Origin: WTFY01 sp965205685
GTDB taxonomy: Bacteria > Pseudomonadota > Gammaproteobacteria > UBA4575
Length of the DNA: 64,000 nucleotides
NCBI GenBank assembly: GCA_965205685.1
Contig: OZ242174.1
Span: forward strand, 1,054,001 to 1,118,000
Direction: 5' to 3'
Shown: piece after piece, positions 34,763 through 43,233 of the stretch
How the letters are laid out: each line of letters opens with the position of its first letter
Numbering within the stretch: the stretch's first letter is position 1
The notes under the pieces: generated by a model
Seen by the model: only the letters and a program-made list of their open reading frames with translations
Told to the model about the DNA's origin: nothing
Databases searched by the model: none
Program-made: the position numbers and the translations under genes

Positions 34763-35097
34763 CAATAGAAACTTATGTGAATTTATGAATATTAAAAAAC
34801 TAATGATGAGATTTTACCATAAATAAAAGCTTATTTGATCTGGGAATATCTGGTTATACATATGGTTTTAAAAGGGTAATCGTTAAGACCGGGAGTAATA
34901 TATTAATAAGTAATGATTTATTAATATGATAATTATTATTTAGTATCAATTATTTATGGAAGTGATAGTGTTTACGGCCAATGTCGCTCACGGCTGGTCT
35001 GAATTCTTTTGGCTCCGTATCAAGCAAGAGGGGGTAAGAATGCCAGCCCCGAACCAGTCGTAGCGGCTTCGAATCGACACAGTACGGAGAGTTCATA
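34763..35097. promoter_or_regulatory. cbbR-cbbL divergent control region
   Basis: A very AT-rich region between the two divergent starts. Two copies of the self-complementary TATTAATA occur at 34901-34908 and 34919-34926, an 18-bp repeat spacing inside a larger run of A/T dyads (34895-34960), which suits LysR-type TNA-N-TNA sites and is the best guess for CbbR binding. cbbL has a GGAGA ribosome binding site. The exact operator and promoter are not identifiable by eye. Confidence 0.5.
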
Positions 35098-36549
35098 ATG
35101 CCAAAAGTCATCTCAGCATCTGACCGCTATAAAGCGGGTGTCCTGGAATACAAACAGATGGGTTATTGGGAGCCCGATTACCAGCCCAAGGACACGGATC
35201 TCATTTGTGTGTTCAGGATTACCCCGCAAAGCGGGGTCGATCCGGATGAAGCCGCAGCTGCCGTGGCCGGGGAATCGTCCACCGCAACATGGACGGTGGT
35301 TTGGACGGACCGCCTGACCGCCTGTGAACTGTATCGCGCAAAGGCCTACCGGGTAGATCCGGTGCCCAACTCTGAAGATCAGTATTTTGCGTACATCGCC
35401 TATGACCTTGACCTGTTCGAACCAGGGTCAATCGCGAACATGACGGCATCCATTATCGGGAACGTCTTTGGTTTCAAGGCGCTGAAATGCCTGCGCCTTG
35501 AAGACATGCGCATACCGGTAGCGTACATGAAGACGTTCCAGGGCCCGGCCTCTGGGATCATCGTCGAGCGTGAACGGCTGGAAAAGTACGGCCGTCCTTT
35601 GCTGGGCGCAACGGTGAAGCCCAAGCTGGGACTTTCAGGACGCAATTACGGGCGCGTGGTGTATGAAGCCCTGAAGGGCGGGCTGGATTTTACCAAGGAT
35701 GACGAAAACATTAATTCACAGCCCTTTATGCATTGGCGGGACCGGTTCTTGTATTGCATGGAAGCCGTCAATCGGGCACAGGTGATGAGCGGTGAGGTCA
35801 AGGGACATTACCTCAATGTCACGGCGGCAACGATGGAAGACATGTATGAGCGCGCGGAATTTGCCAAGGGGCTGGGGTCCGTGATTGTCATGATCGACCT
35901 GGTCGTGGGCTACACGGCCATTCAGTCGATGGCAAAGTGGGCGCGTGGCAACGACATGGTCCTGCATCTGCATCGTGCAGGGCACGGCACCTACACGCGT
36001 CAAAAATCACACGGCATCAGTTTTCGGGTGATTGGCAAGTGGATGCGCATGGCCGGGGTCGATCACATACATGCCGGGACGGTGGTCGGAAAGCTCGAGG
36101 GCGACCCGCGCACGGTGGCCGGAATCTATGATGTTCTTCGTGAGACCTACAATCCGAAAAACCTGGAGCATGGCATATTTTTTGATCAGGACTGGGCCTC
36201 ACTGAACAAGACCATGCCAGTGGCATCCGGTGGCATTCATGCCGGGCAGATGCACCAGCTTGTGCATTATCTCGGCGAGGACGTCGTGCTCCAGTTTGGC
36301 GGAGGCACGATCGGCCACCCGATGGGCATCGAGGCTGGCGCTATTGCAAATCGCGTCGCACTTGAGACCATGATCCTGGCCAGGAATGAGGGCCGGGACT
36401 ACATCAATGAAGGTCCGGAAATCCTGCAACAGGCAGCAAAGTCCTGCAAGCCCCTGCAGGCGGCACTCGATACGTGGAAGGACATCACGTTCAATTATGA
36501 GTCGACCGACACGCCGGATTTTGTACCCGTTGCCACTGCGGTGGCCTAA
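35098..36549 (+). CDS. cbbL: RuBisCO large subunit, red-type form IC
   Basis: The catalytic subunit carboxylating ribulose-1,5-bisphosphate. It has 483 residues. Lys 174 in GATVKPKLGLSGRNYG and Lys 200 in GGLDFTKDDE (the carbamylated Lys with metal ligands Asp 202 and Glu 203) are present, as are the active-site His region LHRAGHGTYTR and loop-6 Lys 332 in GTVVGKLEGD. The N-terminus (MPKVISASDRYKAGVLEYKQMGYWEPDYQPK) and the cbbX gene downstream place it with red-type IC enzymes rather than green-type IA/IB. cbbS follows within 20 bp. Confidence 0.97.
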   Translation: MPKVISASDRYKAGVLEYKQMGYWEPDYQPKDTDLICVFRITPQSGVDPDEAAAAVAGESSTATWTVVWTDRLTACELYRAKAYRVDPVPNSEDQYFAYIAYDLDLFEPGSIANMTASIIGNVFGFKALKCLRLEDMRIPVAYMKTFQGPASGIIVERERLEKYGRPLLGATVKPKLGLSGRNYGRVVYEALKGGLDFTKDDENINSQPFMHWRDRFLYCMEAVNRAQVMSGEVKGHYLNVTAATMEDMYERAEFAKGLGSVIVMIDLVVGYTAIQSMAKWARGNDMVLHLHRAGHGTYTRQKSHGISFRVIGKWMRMAGVDHIHAGTVVGKLEGDPRTVAGIYDVLRETYNPKNLEHGIFFDQDWASLNKTMPVASGGIHAGQMHQLVHYLGEDVVLQFGGGTIGHPMGIEAGAIANRVALETMILARNEGRDYINEGPEILQQAAKSCKPLQAALDTWKDITFNYESTDTPDFVPVATAVA

Positions 36550-36566
36550 CTGCAAGGAGTACTGCC

Positions 36567-36986
36567 ATGCGCATTACACAAGGGACATTTTCTTTTTTAC
36601 CCGAGCTCACGGATGAGCAGATCAAGAGGCAAGTCAAGTACTGCCTGGATCAGAACTATGCGGTAAACATCGAGTACACGGACGACCCGCATCCAAGAAA
36701 TACATACTGGGAAATGTGGGGCTTGCCCATGTTTGATCTCAAGGATCCGGCAGGCGTGTTGATGGAAATCAACGAATGCCGGAAGACATACCCCAACCAC
36801 TACATTCGGGTCGGTGCGTTCGACAGTGAGCGCGGTACGGAAAGCCAGCGCATCTCGTTTATCGTCAATCGCCCCTCTCACGAACCCGGTTTTCGTCTCG
36901 AGCGTACAGAAACGGACGGGCGGTGCATTCGTTACACCGCGCATTCCTACGCAAGGCTGAGCGAACCGAGGGGCGCTGACAAGTGA
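36567..36986 (+). CDS. cbbS: RuBisCO small subunit, red-type
   Basis: A 139-residue small subunit, the longer red-type form with the C-terminal beta-hairpin extension (PGFRLERTETDGRCIRYTAHSYA) that closes the solvent channel of the L8S8 complex. MRITQGTFSFLPELTDEQI, NPRNTYWEMWGLPMF-like and NHYIRVGAFDS segments are typical. Its TGA overlaps the cbbX GTG, so translation of cbbX is coupled. Confidence 0.97.
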   Translation: MRITQGTFSFLPELTDEQIKRQVKYCLDQNYAVNIEYTDDPHPRNTYWEMWGLPMFDLKDPAGVLMEINECRKTYPNHYIRVGAFDSERGTESQRISFIVNRPSHEPGFRLERTETDGRCIRYTAHSYARLSEPRGADK

Positions 36987-37939
36987 GTGAGTCCGGTTTG
37001 AAGCCGATCGACGGGCCTGAGAAAAAAGCCTCCGATGAGGAGGTGATTGACCTTCACGGTGAGTACGAGGCATCCAATGTGCAGGACGTGCTTGACAGGT
37101 TGGACCGCGAGCTCGTCGGGTTGCATCCGGTCAAGACCCGGATCAAGGAAATCGCCGCACTGCTGCTGGTTGACCGTGCACGCAAGTCATTCGAACTCAC
37201 ATCGGAAACGCCCACCCTGCACATGAGTTTCACCGGCAATCCCGGCACCGGCAAAACCACTGTAGCCATGCGCATCGCAGAGATTCTGCATTGCCTGGAT
37301 TACGTGAGGGAGGGCCACCTTGTCTCTGTCACCCGCGATGACCTGGTGGGCCAGTACATTGGGCACACGGCGCCCAAGACCAAGGAGGTCATCAAAAAAG
37401 CCATGGGCGGCGTACTGTTCATTGATGAGGCCTATTACCTGTACCGGCCGGAGAATGAACGTGACTATGGCCAGGAAGCCATCGAGATCCTTCTGCAGGT
37501 GATGGAAAACAACCGCGATGACCTGGTCGTCATTCTGGCGGGCTACAAGGAACGCATGGATACATTTTTCCAAAGCAACCCTGGGTTTCGCTCCCGCATT
37601 GCCCATCATATCGACTTTCCGGACTATTCTGCCGATGAACTACTGGAGATTGGCCAGTTGCTCTTGGGGCAGCAAAACTACTGCTTGAGCAAGGCGGGCG
37701 AAAAGGCATTCAGCGAGTACATCGATCTGCGGATGAAATTGCCCCAGTTCGCCAATGGTCGCTCAATACGGAATGCACTGGACCGGGCTCGCCTGCGCCA
37801 GGCCAATCGCCTGTTCAACAGTTCGCTCTCGCGAAAATTTGTCAAACAGGACCTGATGACACTTGAGGCCGAAGATTTTTATGCGAGCCGCGTGTTCGCT
37901 GAAGGCGAGTTGGACAGGGCCCAGGTTTTTTCGATCTGA
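36983..37939 (+). CDS. cbbX: CbbX, red-type RuBisCO activase
   Basis: An AAA+ ATPase that removes inhibitory sugar phosphates from red-type RuBisCO by pulling on the large-subunit C-terminus. It has 318 residues from GTG 36983. An N-terminal acidic segment of about 25 residues precedes the core. Walker A is GNPGTGKT (residues 85-92), Walker B GGVLFIDEAYYL (142-153); EILLQVMENNRDDLVVILAGYKERM and FRSRIAHHIDFPDY are family blocks. It overlaps cbbS by 4 bp. Its presence independently confirms the red-type RuBisCO. Confidence 0.97.
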   Translation: MSESGLKPIDGPEKKASDEEVIDLHGEYEASNVQDVLDRLDRELVGLHPVKTRIKEIAALLLVDRARKSFELTSETPTLHMSFTGNPGTGKTTVAMRIAEILHCLDYVREGHLVSVTRDDLVGQYIGHTAPKTKEVIKKAMGGVLFIDEAYYLYRPENERDYGQEAIEILLQVMENNRDDLVVILAGYKERMDTFFQSNPGFRSRIAHHIDFPDYSADELLEIGQLLLGQQNYCLSKAGEKAFSEYIDLRMKLPQFANGRSIRNALDRARLRQANRLFNSSLSRKFVKQDLMTLEAEDFYASRVFAEGELDRAQVFSI

Positions 37940-38032
37940 AATTTTGAGTTTTGCGCCTGTCTATCGCGACTGAATAATTGCCCGGAAAAGAAGCAAACAT
38001 TTTACAAATTGCCTGAAAGTTGTGGAGTTTCT

Positions 38033-39097
38033 ATGTCATTGATCACCTTGAGACAGTTGCTGGAGCACGCTGCTACGGAGAACTACGGTGTACCGGCCTT
38101 CAATGTCAACAACATGGAACAGATTCAGGCGATCATGCAGGCTGCCGATGAAACAGACAGTCCGGTGATCCTGCAGACTTCAGCTGGAGCGCGTAAGTAT
38201 GCCGGCTCCAGCTTTTTGCGTCATCTGATCGAGGCATCCCTGGAGGCCTGGCCGCATCTCCCTGTCGTCGTCCATCAGGACCACGGTGCATCGCCCGCAG
38301 TCTGCCTGCGTTCGATTCAGCTCGGTTTCAGCTCCGTGATGATGGACGGGTCGCTTGGGGAAGACATGAAGACCCCGATGTCATTTGAATACAACAGGGA
38401 TGTCACAGGCGAGGTGGTCAGGCTGGCTCATGCCTGCGGTGTTTCAGTGGAAGGAGAACTGGGCTGCCTGGGATCGCTGGAGACCTGTCAGGCGGCGGAA
38501 GAAGACGGTTCGGGTGCAGAAGGAACCCTTACCCGCGAGCAGTTGCTGACTGACCCGGATGAGGCCGTGGAGTTTGTGCGGCACACCAACATTGATGCGC
38601 TGGCGCTGGCCATCGGAACAAGCCACGGCGCCTACAAGTTTACCCGCCCTCCAACCGGAGAGATTCTTGCAATCAGCCGAATCAAGCAGATTCACGAGCG
38701 GTTGCCGGACACCTACCTGGTGATGCACGGGTCTTCTTCGGTACCGCAGGAGTGGCTCAGCATCATCAACAACTACGGTGGCGATATGGGTCAGACCTAC
38801 GGTGTCCCGGTGGAAGAGATCTGCGAGGGGATCAGCCACGGGGTGCGCAAGGTGAACATTGATACGGATTTGCGCATGGCAAGCACAGGGGCGGTTCGAA
38901 AGTTCTTGAGTGAAGATGCCAAGAACTTTGACCCCCGCAAGTTTTTGTCCGAGTCGACCCAGGCCATGAAAGAAATCTGCAAGTCCAGGTTCGAGGCTTT
39001 TGGTTGCGCAGGCAAGGCACAGCTAGTTAAGCCCATCAGTTTGGAGATCATGACTGCCCGCTATGAATCGGGAGAACTTGATCCCAGAATCCATTAG
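38033..39097 (+). CDS. cbbA: Class II fructose-bisphosphate aldolase
   Basis: A zinc-dependent aldolase forming fructose-1,6- and sedoheptulose-1,7-bisphosphate in the Calvin cycle. It has 354 residues from ATG 38033, following GGAG at the right spacing. Zinc ligands lie in VVHQDHGASPAVCLRSI, VEGELGCLGSLE, and further HGAYKF and VMHGSSSVPQEW blocks; VRKVNIDTDLRMASTGAVRKFL binds substrate phosphate. It lies 93 bp after cbbX and before the phosphoribulokinase. Confidence 0.95.
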   Translation: MSLITLRQLLEHAATENYGVPAFNVNNMEQIQAIMQAADETDSPVILQTSAGARKYAGSSFLRHLIEASLEAWPHLPVVVHQDHGASPAVCLRSIQLGFSSVMMDGSLGEDMKTPMSFEYNRDVTGEVVRLAHACGVSVEGELGCLGSLETCQAAEEDGSGAEGTLTREQLLTDPDEAVEFVRHTNIDALALAIGTSHGAYKFTRPPTGEILAISRIKQIHERLPDTYLVMHGSSSVPQEWLSIINNYGGDMGQTYGVPVEEICEGISHGVRKVNIDTDLRMASTGAVRKFLSEDAKNFDPRKFLSESTQAMKEICKSRFEAFGCAGKAQLVKPISLEIMTARYESGELDPRIH

Positions 39098-39155
39098 TGA
39101 GGTACGGATGCAAACGTTGAAAACACATGATGCAGCGACTGTGAGGGGAGTGTAG

Positions 39156-40082
39156 ATGTCCGCCAAGCACCCAATCATTGCGGTTACAGGATCTTCAGGC
39201 GCGGGTACCACGTCTGTAAAAAGTGCTTTTGAGCACATTTTTATTCGGGAAAGTTTTTTCCCCTGCCTGATCGAAGGGGACAGTTTCCACCGGTATGACC
39301 GCAGGGAAATGGAGACCGAGGCAAAAAGGGCCTTGGGCAGCGGTGAGAATTTCAGTCATTTTGGTCCGGAGGCGAACCTTTTCGAAGAACTGGAGCAACA
39401 GTTCATAAACTATGGCAAGTCTGGTACGTGCAAGGTGCGCAAGTACCTGCACGATGAAAGGGAAGCACTTCCGTACGATCAGGAACCCGGCACTTTCACG
39501 GACTGGGAAGATTACAGGACCGAGACCGATCTGCTCTTCTACGAGGGGCTGCATGGCGGTATTGTGAACGAGAAGGTCAATGTCGCAACCCATGTGGATT
39601 TGCTGATCGGTGTTGTGCCAGTCGTGAATCTGGAATGGATACAGAAGATCCATCGGGATATTGCCGAACGTGGCTACCGGCCGGAAGTCGTGACGAATAC
39701 GATTTTGCGAAGGATGTATGACTACATCCATTACATCACACCGCAATTTTCCAGGACCGATGTTAATTTCCAGCGCGTTCCGACAGTGGACACATCCAAT
39801 CCCTTCATTGCCAGGGATATCCCCACTCCGGATGAAAGTTTCGTTGTTATACGGTTCAGTAATCCCCGGAAATTCAACATAGATTTCTGCTACCTGCAGG
39901 CGATGATCCAGGGATCATTCATGTCGAGACGGAATACGATCGTGGTTCCTGGCGGGAAAATGGGACTGACGATCGAACTCGTCTTTGGTCCGGTCATCGA
40001 GAAAATCGTGCAGAAGTCCAAGGCATTGAAAAACAGGATGAGAAGGAAAAAGCCCGTGTATCAGACCGTCAGCGTGGTGTAG
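39156..40082 (+). CDS. prkB: Phosphoribulokinase
   Basis: Makes ribulose-1,5-bisphosphate, completing RuBisCO substrate regeneration. At 308 residues it is a proteobacterial class I enzyme. The P-loop AVTGSSGAGTTSVKSAF, substrate residues in EGDSFHRYDRREM, LLFYEGLHGG and HRDIAERGYRPEVVTNTILRRMYDY are characteristic. The cyanobacterial/plant cysteine-pair regulation is not evident. The commonly used symbol cbbP also applies. Confidence 0.96.
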   Translation: MSAKHPIIAVTGSSGAGTTSVKSAFEHIFIRESFFPCLIEGDSFHRYDRREMETEAKRALGSGENFSHFGPEANLFEELEQQFINYGKSGTCKVRKYLHDEREALPYDQEPGTFTDWEDYRTETDLLFYEGLHGGIVNEKVNVATHVDLLIGVVPVVNLEWIQKIHRDIAERGYRPEVVTNTILRRMYDYIHYITPQFSRTDVNFQRVPTVDTSNPFIARDIPTPDESFVVIRFSNPRKFNIDFCYLQAMIQGSFMSRRNTIVVPGGKMGLTIELVFGPVIEKIVQKSKALKNRMRRKKPVYQTVSVV

Positions 40083-40174
40083 CAAATCAAGGCTGTTTTC
40101 TGATTGGGGAACATTGGCAATGCTGCGGTGGTCATTATAGATATGGGGCATCTAGGGAAAGTGAGGTAATAGTT

Positions 40175-40636
40175 ATGCTGGGTTTACCTTTGTTTTTGAA
40201 ACGGTTGTCAAGACACAGTTCCCGTTTGGGACCTGCAAGCCCTTCCTCGCACGCATGCAAAGCACTTGAATTGCACGCGCCGCTTGAGCTGGACAGCAAC
40301 GACGCGCTTGCGGTGATGGCCTATAGCGAGGCCCTGGAAACCATGGCGATCAAAAATGAACTGATCGATGCATTGCTTGTTGAGGAAATGTCACACGAAA
40401 TTGACAGGTACCGGGAAACAAGTGAATCGACAGATTCCAGAAGCGTGTCCAAAGCACTGCTTCCCAAGGCCAAAGAGGTGATCCATGATTACTATGTCTC
40501 GACGACGAAGGACACCGTCAGTCACGAGGATACCTATCGTCAAGCCCACGAGACCTTTGATGTTGATTTGCTTCAGTCGCTGACACACACCTACGCGAGG
40601 ACCTTCATCAGGCAATACTACTGTCCCCGGCACTGA
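40175..40636 (+). CDS. Unassigned small protein at the end of the cbb operon
   Basis: A 153-residue protein starting 92 bp after the phosphoribulokinase with GAGG about 10 bp before ATG 40175. I do not recognise a family. The first 25 residues are basic (LFLKRLSRHSSRLG). The rest looks helical and acidic: LDSNDALAVMAYSEALETMAIKNELIDALLVEEMSHEIDRY. The end is HTYARTFIRQYYCPRH. There is no signal peptide or membrane segment. Position makes a link with carbon fixation plausible but unproven. Confidence 0.65.
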   Translation: MLGLPLFLKRLSRHSSRLGPASPSSHACKALELHAPLELDSNDALAVMAYSEALETMAIKNELIDALLVEEMSHEIDRYRETSESTDSRSVSKALLPKAKEVIHDYYVSTTKDTVSHEDTYRQAHETFDVDLLQSLTHTYARTFIRQYYCPRH

Positions 40637-40660
40637 AGGGCGGTCTGTTTGATGGGGGTG

Positions 40661-40708
40661 GCGCAGCAGGCACGGGTGTCCTGCGCCCGCTCGGCAAATC
40701 ATTTGCCG
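40661..40708. terminator. Two hairpins between converging genes
   Basis: GCGCAG (40661-40666) pairs with CTGCGC (40681-40686), and CGGCAAAT-C-ATTTGCCG (40692-40708) is a perfect dyad overlapping the infA stop. Neither has a clear U-run. Together they probably separate the cbb transcript from infA. Confidence 0.45.
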
Positions 40709-40917
40709 CGGTAGGTGATCCTTCCCTTGCTCAGGTCATAGGGTGTCATTTCCACAGTCACTTTGTCACCGGTAAGAATCTTGATGTAATGTTTTCGCAT
40801 GCGGCCGGATATGTGTGCGGTAACTACGTGGCCGTTTTCGAGTTCAACGCGAAACATCGTATTCGGTAAGGTTTCGATAACCGTACCTTCCATCTCGATG
40901 TGGTCTTCTTTTGGCAT
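40699..40917 (-). CDS. infA: Translation initiation factor IF-1
   Basis: A 72-residue OB-fold protein that binds the ribosomal A site at initiation. MPKEDHIEMEGTVIETLPNTMFRVELENGHVVTAHISGRMRKHYIKILTGDKVTVEMTPYDLSKGRITYR is the family sequence nearly end to end. It stands alone on the minus strand between the cbb and fab blocks. Confidence 0.97.
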   Translation of the reverse strand: MPKEDHIEMEGTVIETLPNTMFRVELENGHVVTAHISGRMRKHYIKILTGDKVTVEMTPYDLSKGRITYRGK

Positions 40918-41030
40918 TCTGCTCCCAGAGGGTCATAGCGGTGACGCCATTATTATGCAATTAAAAAATAAAACAAGGCTTGGGGAATATTTAGTACAAT
41001 TCGGTGACCCAATCTCCCCAGCACAATACT

Positions 41031-41990
41031 ATGGACTTCGCGTACATCTTCCCTGGTCAGGGATCACAGTCGATCGGCATGATGAAGGATTTGAGTACGC
41101 AGTACCCCGAAATCAAGCAAATCTTCGAACAGGGTTCGGATGTCCTGCAACTGGACTTGTGGAAGCTGGTCACGCTTGGGCCGGAGGAAGAACTCAACAG
41201 AACCGAAAACACACAGCCTGTCATGCTGTGCGCCTGCATGGCAGTGCACGCGATCTTCCATGAATGCTTTTCTGCCACGCCACGCATGCTGGCCGGACAC
41301 AGTTTCGGGGAGTATACGGCCCTGGTCTGCGCCAAGGTGTTCAATTTCGAGGCTGCACTTCCTCTTGCAAAATTCCGGGGCCAGGTCATGCAGCAGGCGG
41401 TTCCCGAAGGGCAGGGCGCAATGGCGGCCGTGCTCGGTCTTGAAACCGAGGTCCTGAATGAGATCTGTGAGCAGTCCACCTCGGAAGAGGAGATCGTCGA
41501 GGCGGTGAATTTCAATGCACCGGGACAAACCGTACTTGCAGGCAGCCAAAAAGCCGTGGCCAAGGCATTGCAGGCCGCAAAGCAAGCTGGAGCCAAGCGC
41601 TGTGTCCCGCTGCCCTTGAGTGTGCCCTCGCACAGTACCCTGATGAAACCCGCAGCCGAGCAGTTGCGTGATTATTTGCAGGACGTCGATATGCATGCCC
41701 CGCAGCTTGAAGTCATTCAGAATGTCGATGTCCGTTCATATTCCGGTGAAGCTGAAATCAGGGACGCGCTGTATCGACAGCTGTTCAACCCGGTACGCTG
41801 GGTGGAAACGATCCAGCACATGGTTTCCGGTGGCGTGAAAGTGCTGATCGAACTGGGTCCCGGCAGGGTACTGACGGGTTTCAACAAGCGCATAGACCGT
41901 GGTGTGTCAGGCTATTCTGTCCATGACATCAGCAGCTTTGACCGGACGCTTGAACAACTGGATGCATTGGCTTCCACGGGGCAGGCATGA
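41031..41990 (+). CDS. fabD: Malonyl-CoA:ACP transacylase FabD
   Basis: Transfers malonyl groups to acyl carrier protein. It has 319 residues. ATG 41031 (MDFAYIFPGQGSQSIGMMKDL) is the usual start; GTG 41004 would add nine residues. FPGQGSQ forms the oxyanion hole, the active Ser is in AGHSFGEYTAL, and catalytic His lies in VPSHSTLM. It ends 4 bp before overlapping the fabG ATG (GCATGA). Confidence 0.95.
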   Translation: MDFAYIFPGQGSQSIGMMKDLSTQYPEIKQIFEQGSDVLQLDLWKLVTLGPEEELNRTENTQPVMLCACMAVHAIFHECFSATPRMLAGHSFGEYTALVCAKVFNFEAALPLAKFRGQVMQQAVPEGQGAMAAVLGLETEVLNEICEQSTSEEEIVEAVNFNAPGQTVLAGSQKAVAKALQAAKQAGAKRCVPLPLSVPSHSTLMKPAAEQLRDYLQDVDMHAPQLEVIQNVDVRSYSGEAEIRDALYRQLFNPVRWVETIQHMVSGGVKVLIELGPGRVLTGFNKRIDRGVSGYSVHDISSFDRTLEQLDALASTGQA

Positions 41991-42724
41991 ATAACCAAGT
42001 AGCCCTGGTGACGGGCGCAAGTCGGGGAATTGGCAAGGCGATCCTGCATGCTCTGGCCGCACAGGGGCTGGAGGTGATCGGCACTGCAACGACGACAGCC
42101 GGTGCGCAAGGCATCGATGCCGAACTCAGCAAGGCGAAGCTGAACGGGAAGGGGATGCAGCTGGATGTCACGCAGGCAGATTCTGTCAATGCTCTGCTTG
42201 AGGAGATCAAGGCCAGTCACTCGCCGCCCTGTATTCTGGTCAACAATGCCGGGATCACCCGGGACAGCCTGCTTTTGCGAATGAAGGATGAGGACTGGGA
42301 TGCGGTAATCAATACGAATCTTTCCTCGATGTACCGGCTGACCCGCGCATGCCTGCGGGGTATGATGAAAATGCGCCACGGACGTATCATCAACATTGCC
42401 TCGGTTGCGGCCATGTCCGGCAACGCCGGGCAATCCAACTATACCGCTTCCAAGGCAGGGGTGATCGGCTTCACCAAGTCCCTTGCGCGTGAGGTGGCGT
42501 CGCGTGGCATTACGGTGAATGTCGTCGCTCCGGGATTCATTGAGACGGACATGACCGCAGAACTCAATGAGTCACAGCGCGAGCATGCCATCGGGCAGAT
42601 TCCCGCAGGGCACATGGGTACGCCGGAAGATGTTGCGCATGCCGTGTGTTTTCTGGTTTCAGCAGGCGCTGGCTATATCACGGGTGAGACGATTCACGTC
42701 AACGGTGGCCTGTACATGGGCTGA
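41987..42724 (+). CDS. fabG: 3-oxoacyl-ACP reductase FabG
   Basis: The NADPH-dependent ketoreductase of fatty acid elongation, a short-chain dehydrogenase of 245 residues. The nucleotide motif is TGASRGIGKAI, NNAGITRDSL follows, the catalytic Ser lies in INIASVAAMSG and the YxxxK pair in YTASKAG. The C-terminal VNGGLYM is typical. The start overlaps the fabD stop. Confidence 0.95.
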   Translation: MNNQVALVTGASRGIGKAILHALAAQGLEVIGTATTTAGAQGIDAELSKAKLNGKGMQLDVTQADSVNALLEEIKASHSPPCILVNNAGITRDSLLLRMKDEDWDAVINTNLSSMYRLTRACLRGMMKMRHGRIINIASVAAMSGNAGQSNYTASKAGVIGFTKSLAREVASRGITVNVVAPGFIETDMTAELNESQREHAIGQIPAGHMGTPEDVAHAVCFLVSAGAGYITGETIHVNGGLYMG

Positions 42725-42930
42725 CATACACCAAAGATATCTTTATTTTAATTTAATTATTGTATTTAAGGCATTGTTATTGCTTGGCTTAAGAGATTTG
42801 GTCCGGTGTAAACAACCAATAGGCATGGTTGTCGACGTGGTAAAGATGGCACAGGGATATTCTTTTCAATACAATAATTGCCCGGTCCGGACTCGGGCCG
42901 TACAACTTTTGCAAAGAGGAAGCAACCGCT

Positions 42931-43164
42931 ATGAGCAATTTTGAAGAACGAGTTAGGAAAATTATTGTAGAGCAGCTGGGAGTGGGTGAAGACGACGTCT
43001 CGGATGACGCATCATTTGTAGATGACTTGGGTGCAGACTCTTTGGATACGGTCGAGCTGGTGATGGCTTTGGAGGAGGAGTTTGAATGTGAAATCCCCGA
43101 TGAGGAAGCAGAAAAAATCACCACTGTGAAACAGGCCATCGATTACGTCAGCTCGCATCAGTAA
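42931..43164 (+). CDS. acpP: Acyl carrier protein
   Basis: A 77-residue carrier of growing fatty acids. The phosphopantetheine Ser lies in LGADSLDTVEL. The acidic four-helix sequence is normal. GAGGA lies before ATG 42931. The 206-bp AT-rich gap after fabG probably holds its own promoter, in keeping with the high expression of acpP. Confidence 0.97.
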   Translation: MSNFEERVRKIIVEQLGVGEDDVSDDASFVDDLGADSLDTVELVMALEEEFECEIPDEEAEKITTVKQAIDYVSSHQ

Positions 43165-43233
43165 TTGCCTGCATGCAATTGTGCAAGGCAAACCTCCCTC
43201 CCTTTCTCCACCTGACTGGATGAGATAAAAACT

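Noticed and set aside
34921..34945. Fur-box-like GATAATTATTATTTAGTATC upstream of cbbL
   Set aside because: The match to the Fur consensus is partial and expected by chance in such AT-rich DNA; iron control of cbb is not supported.
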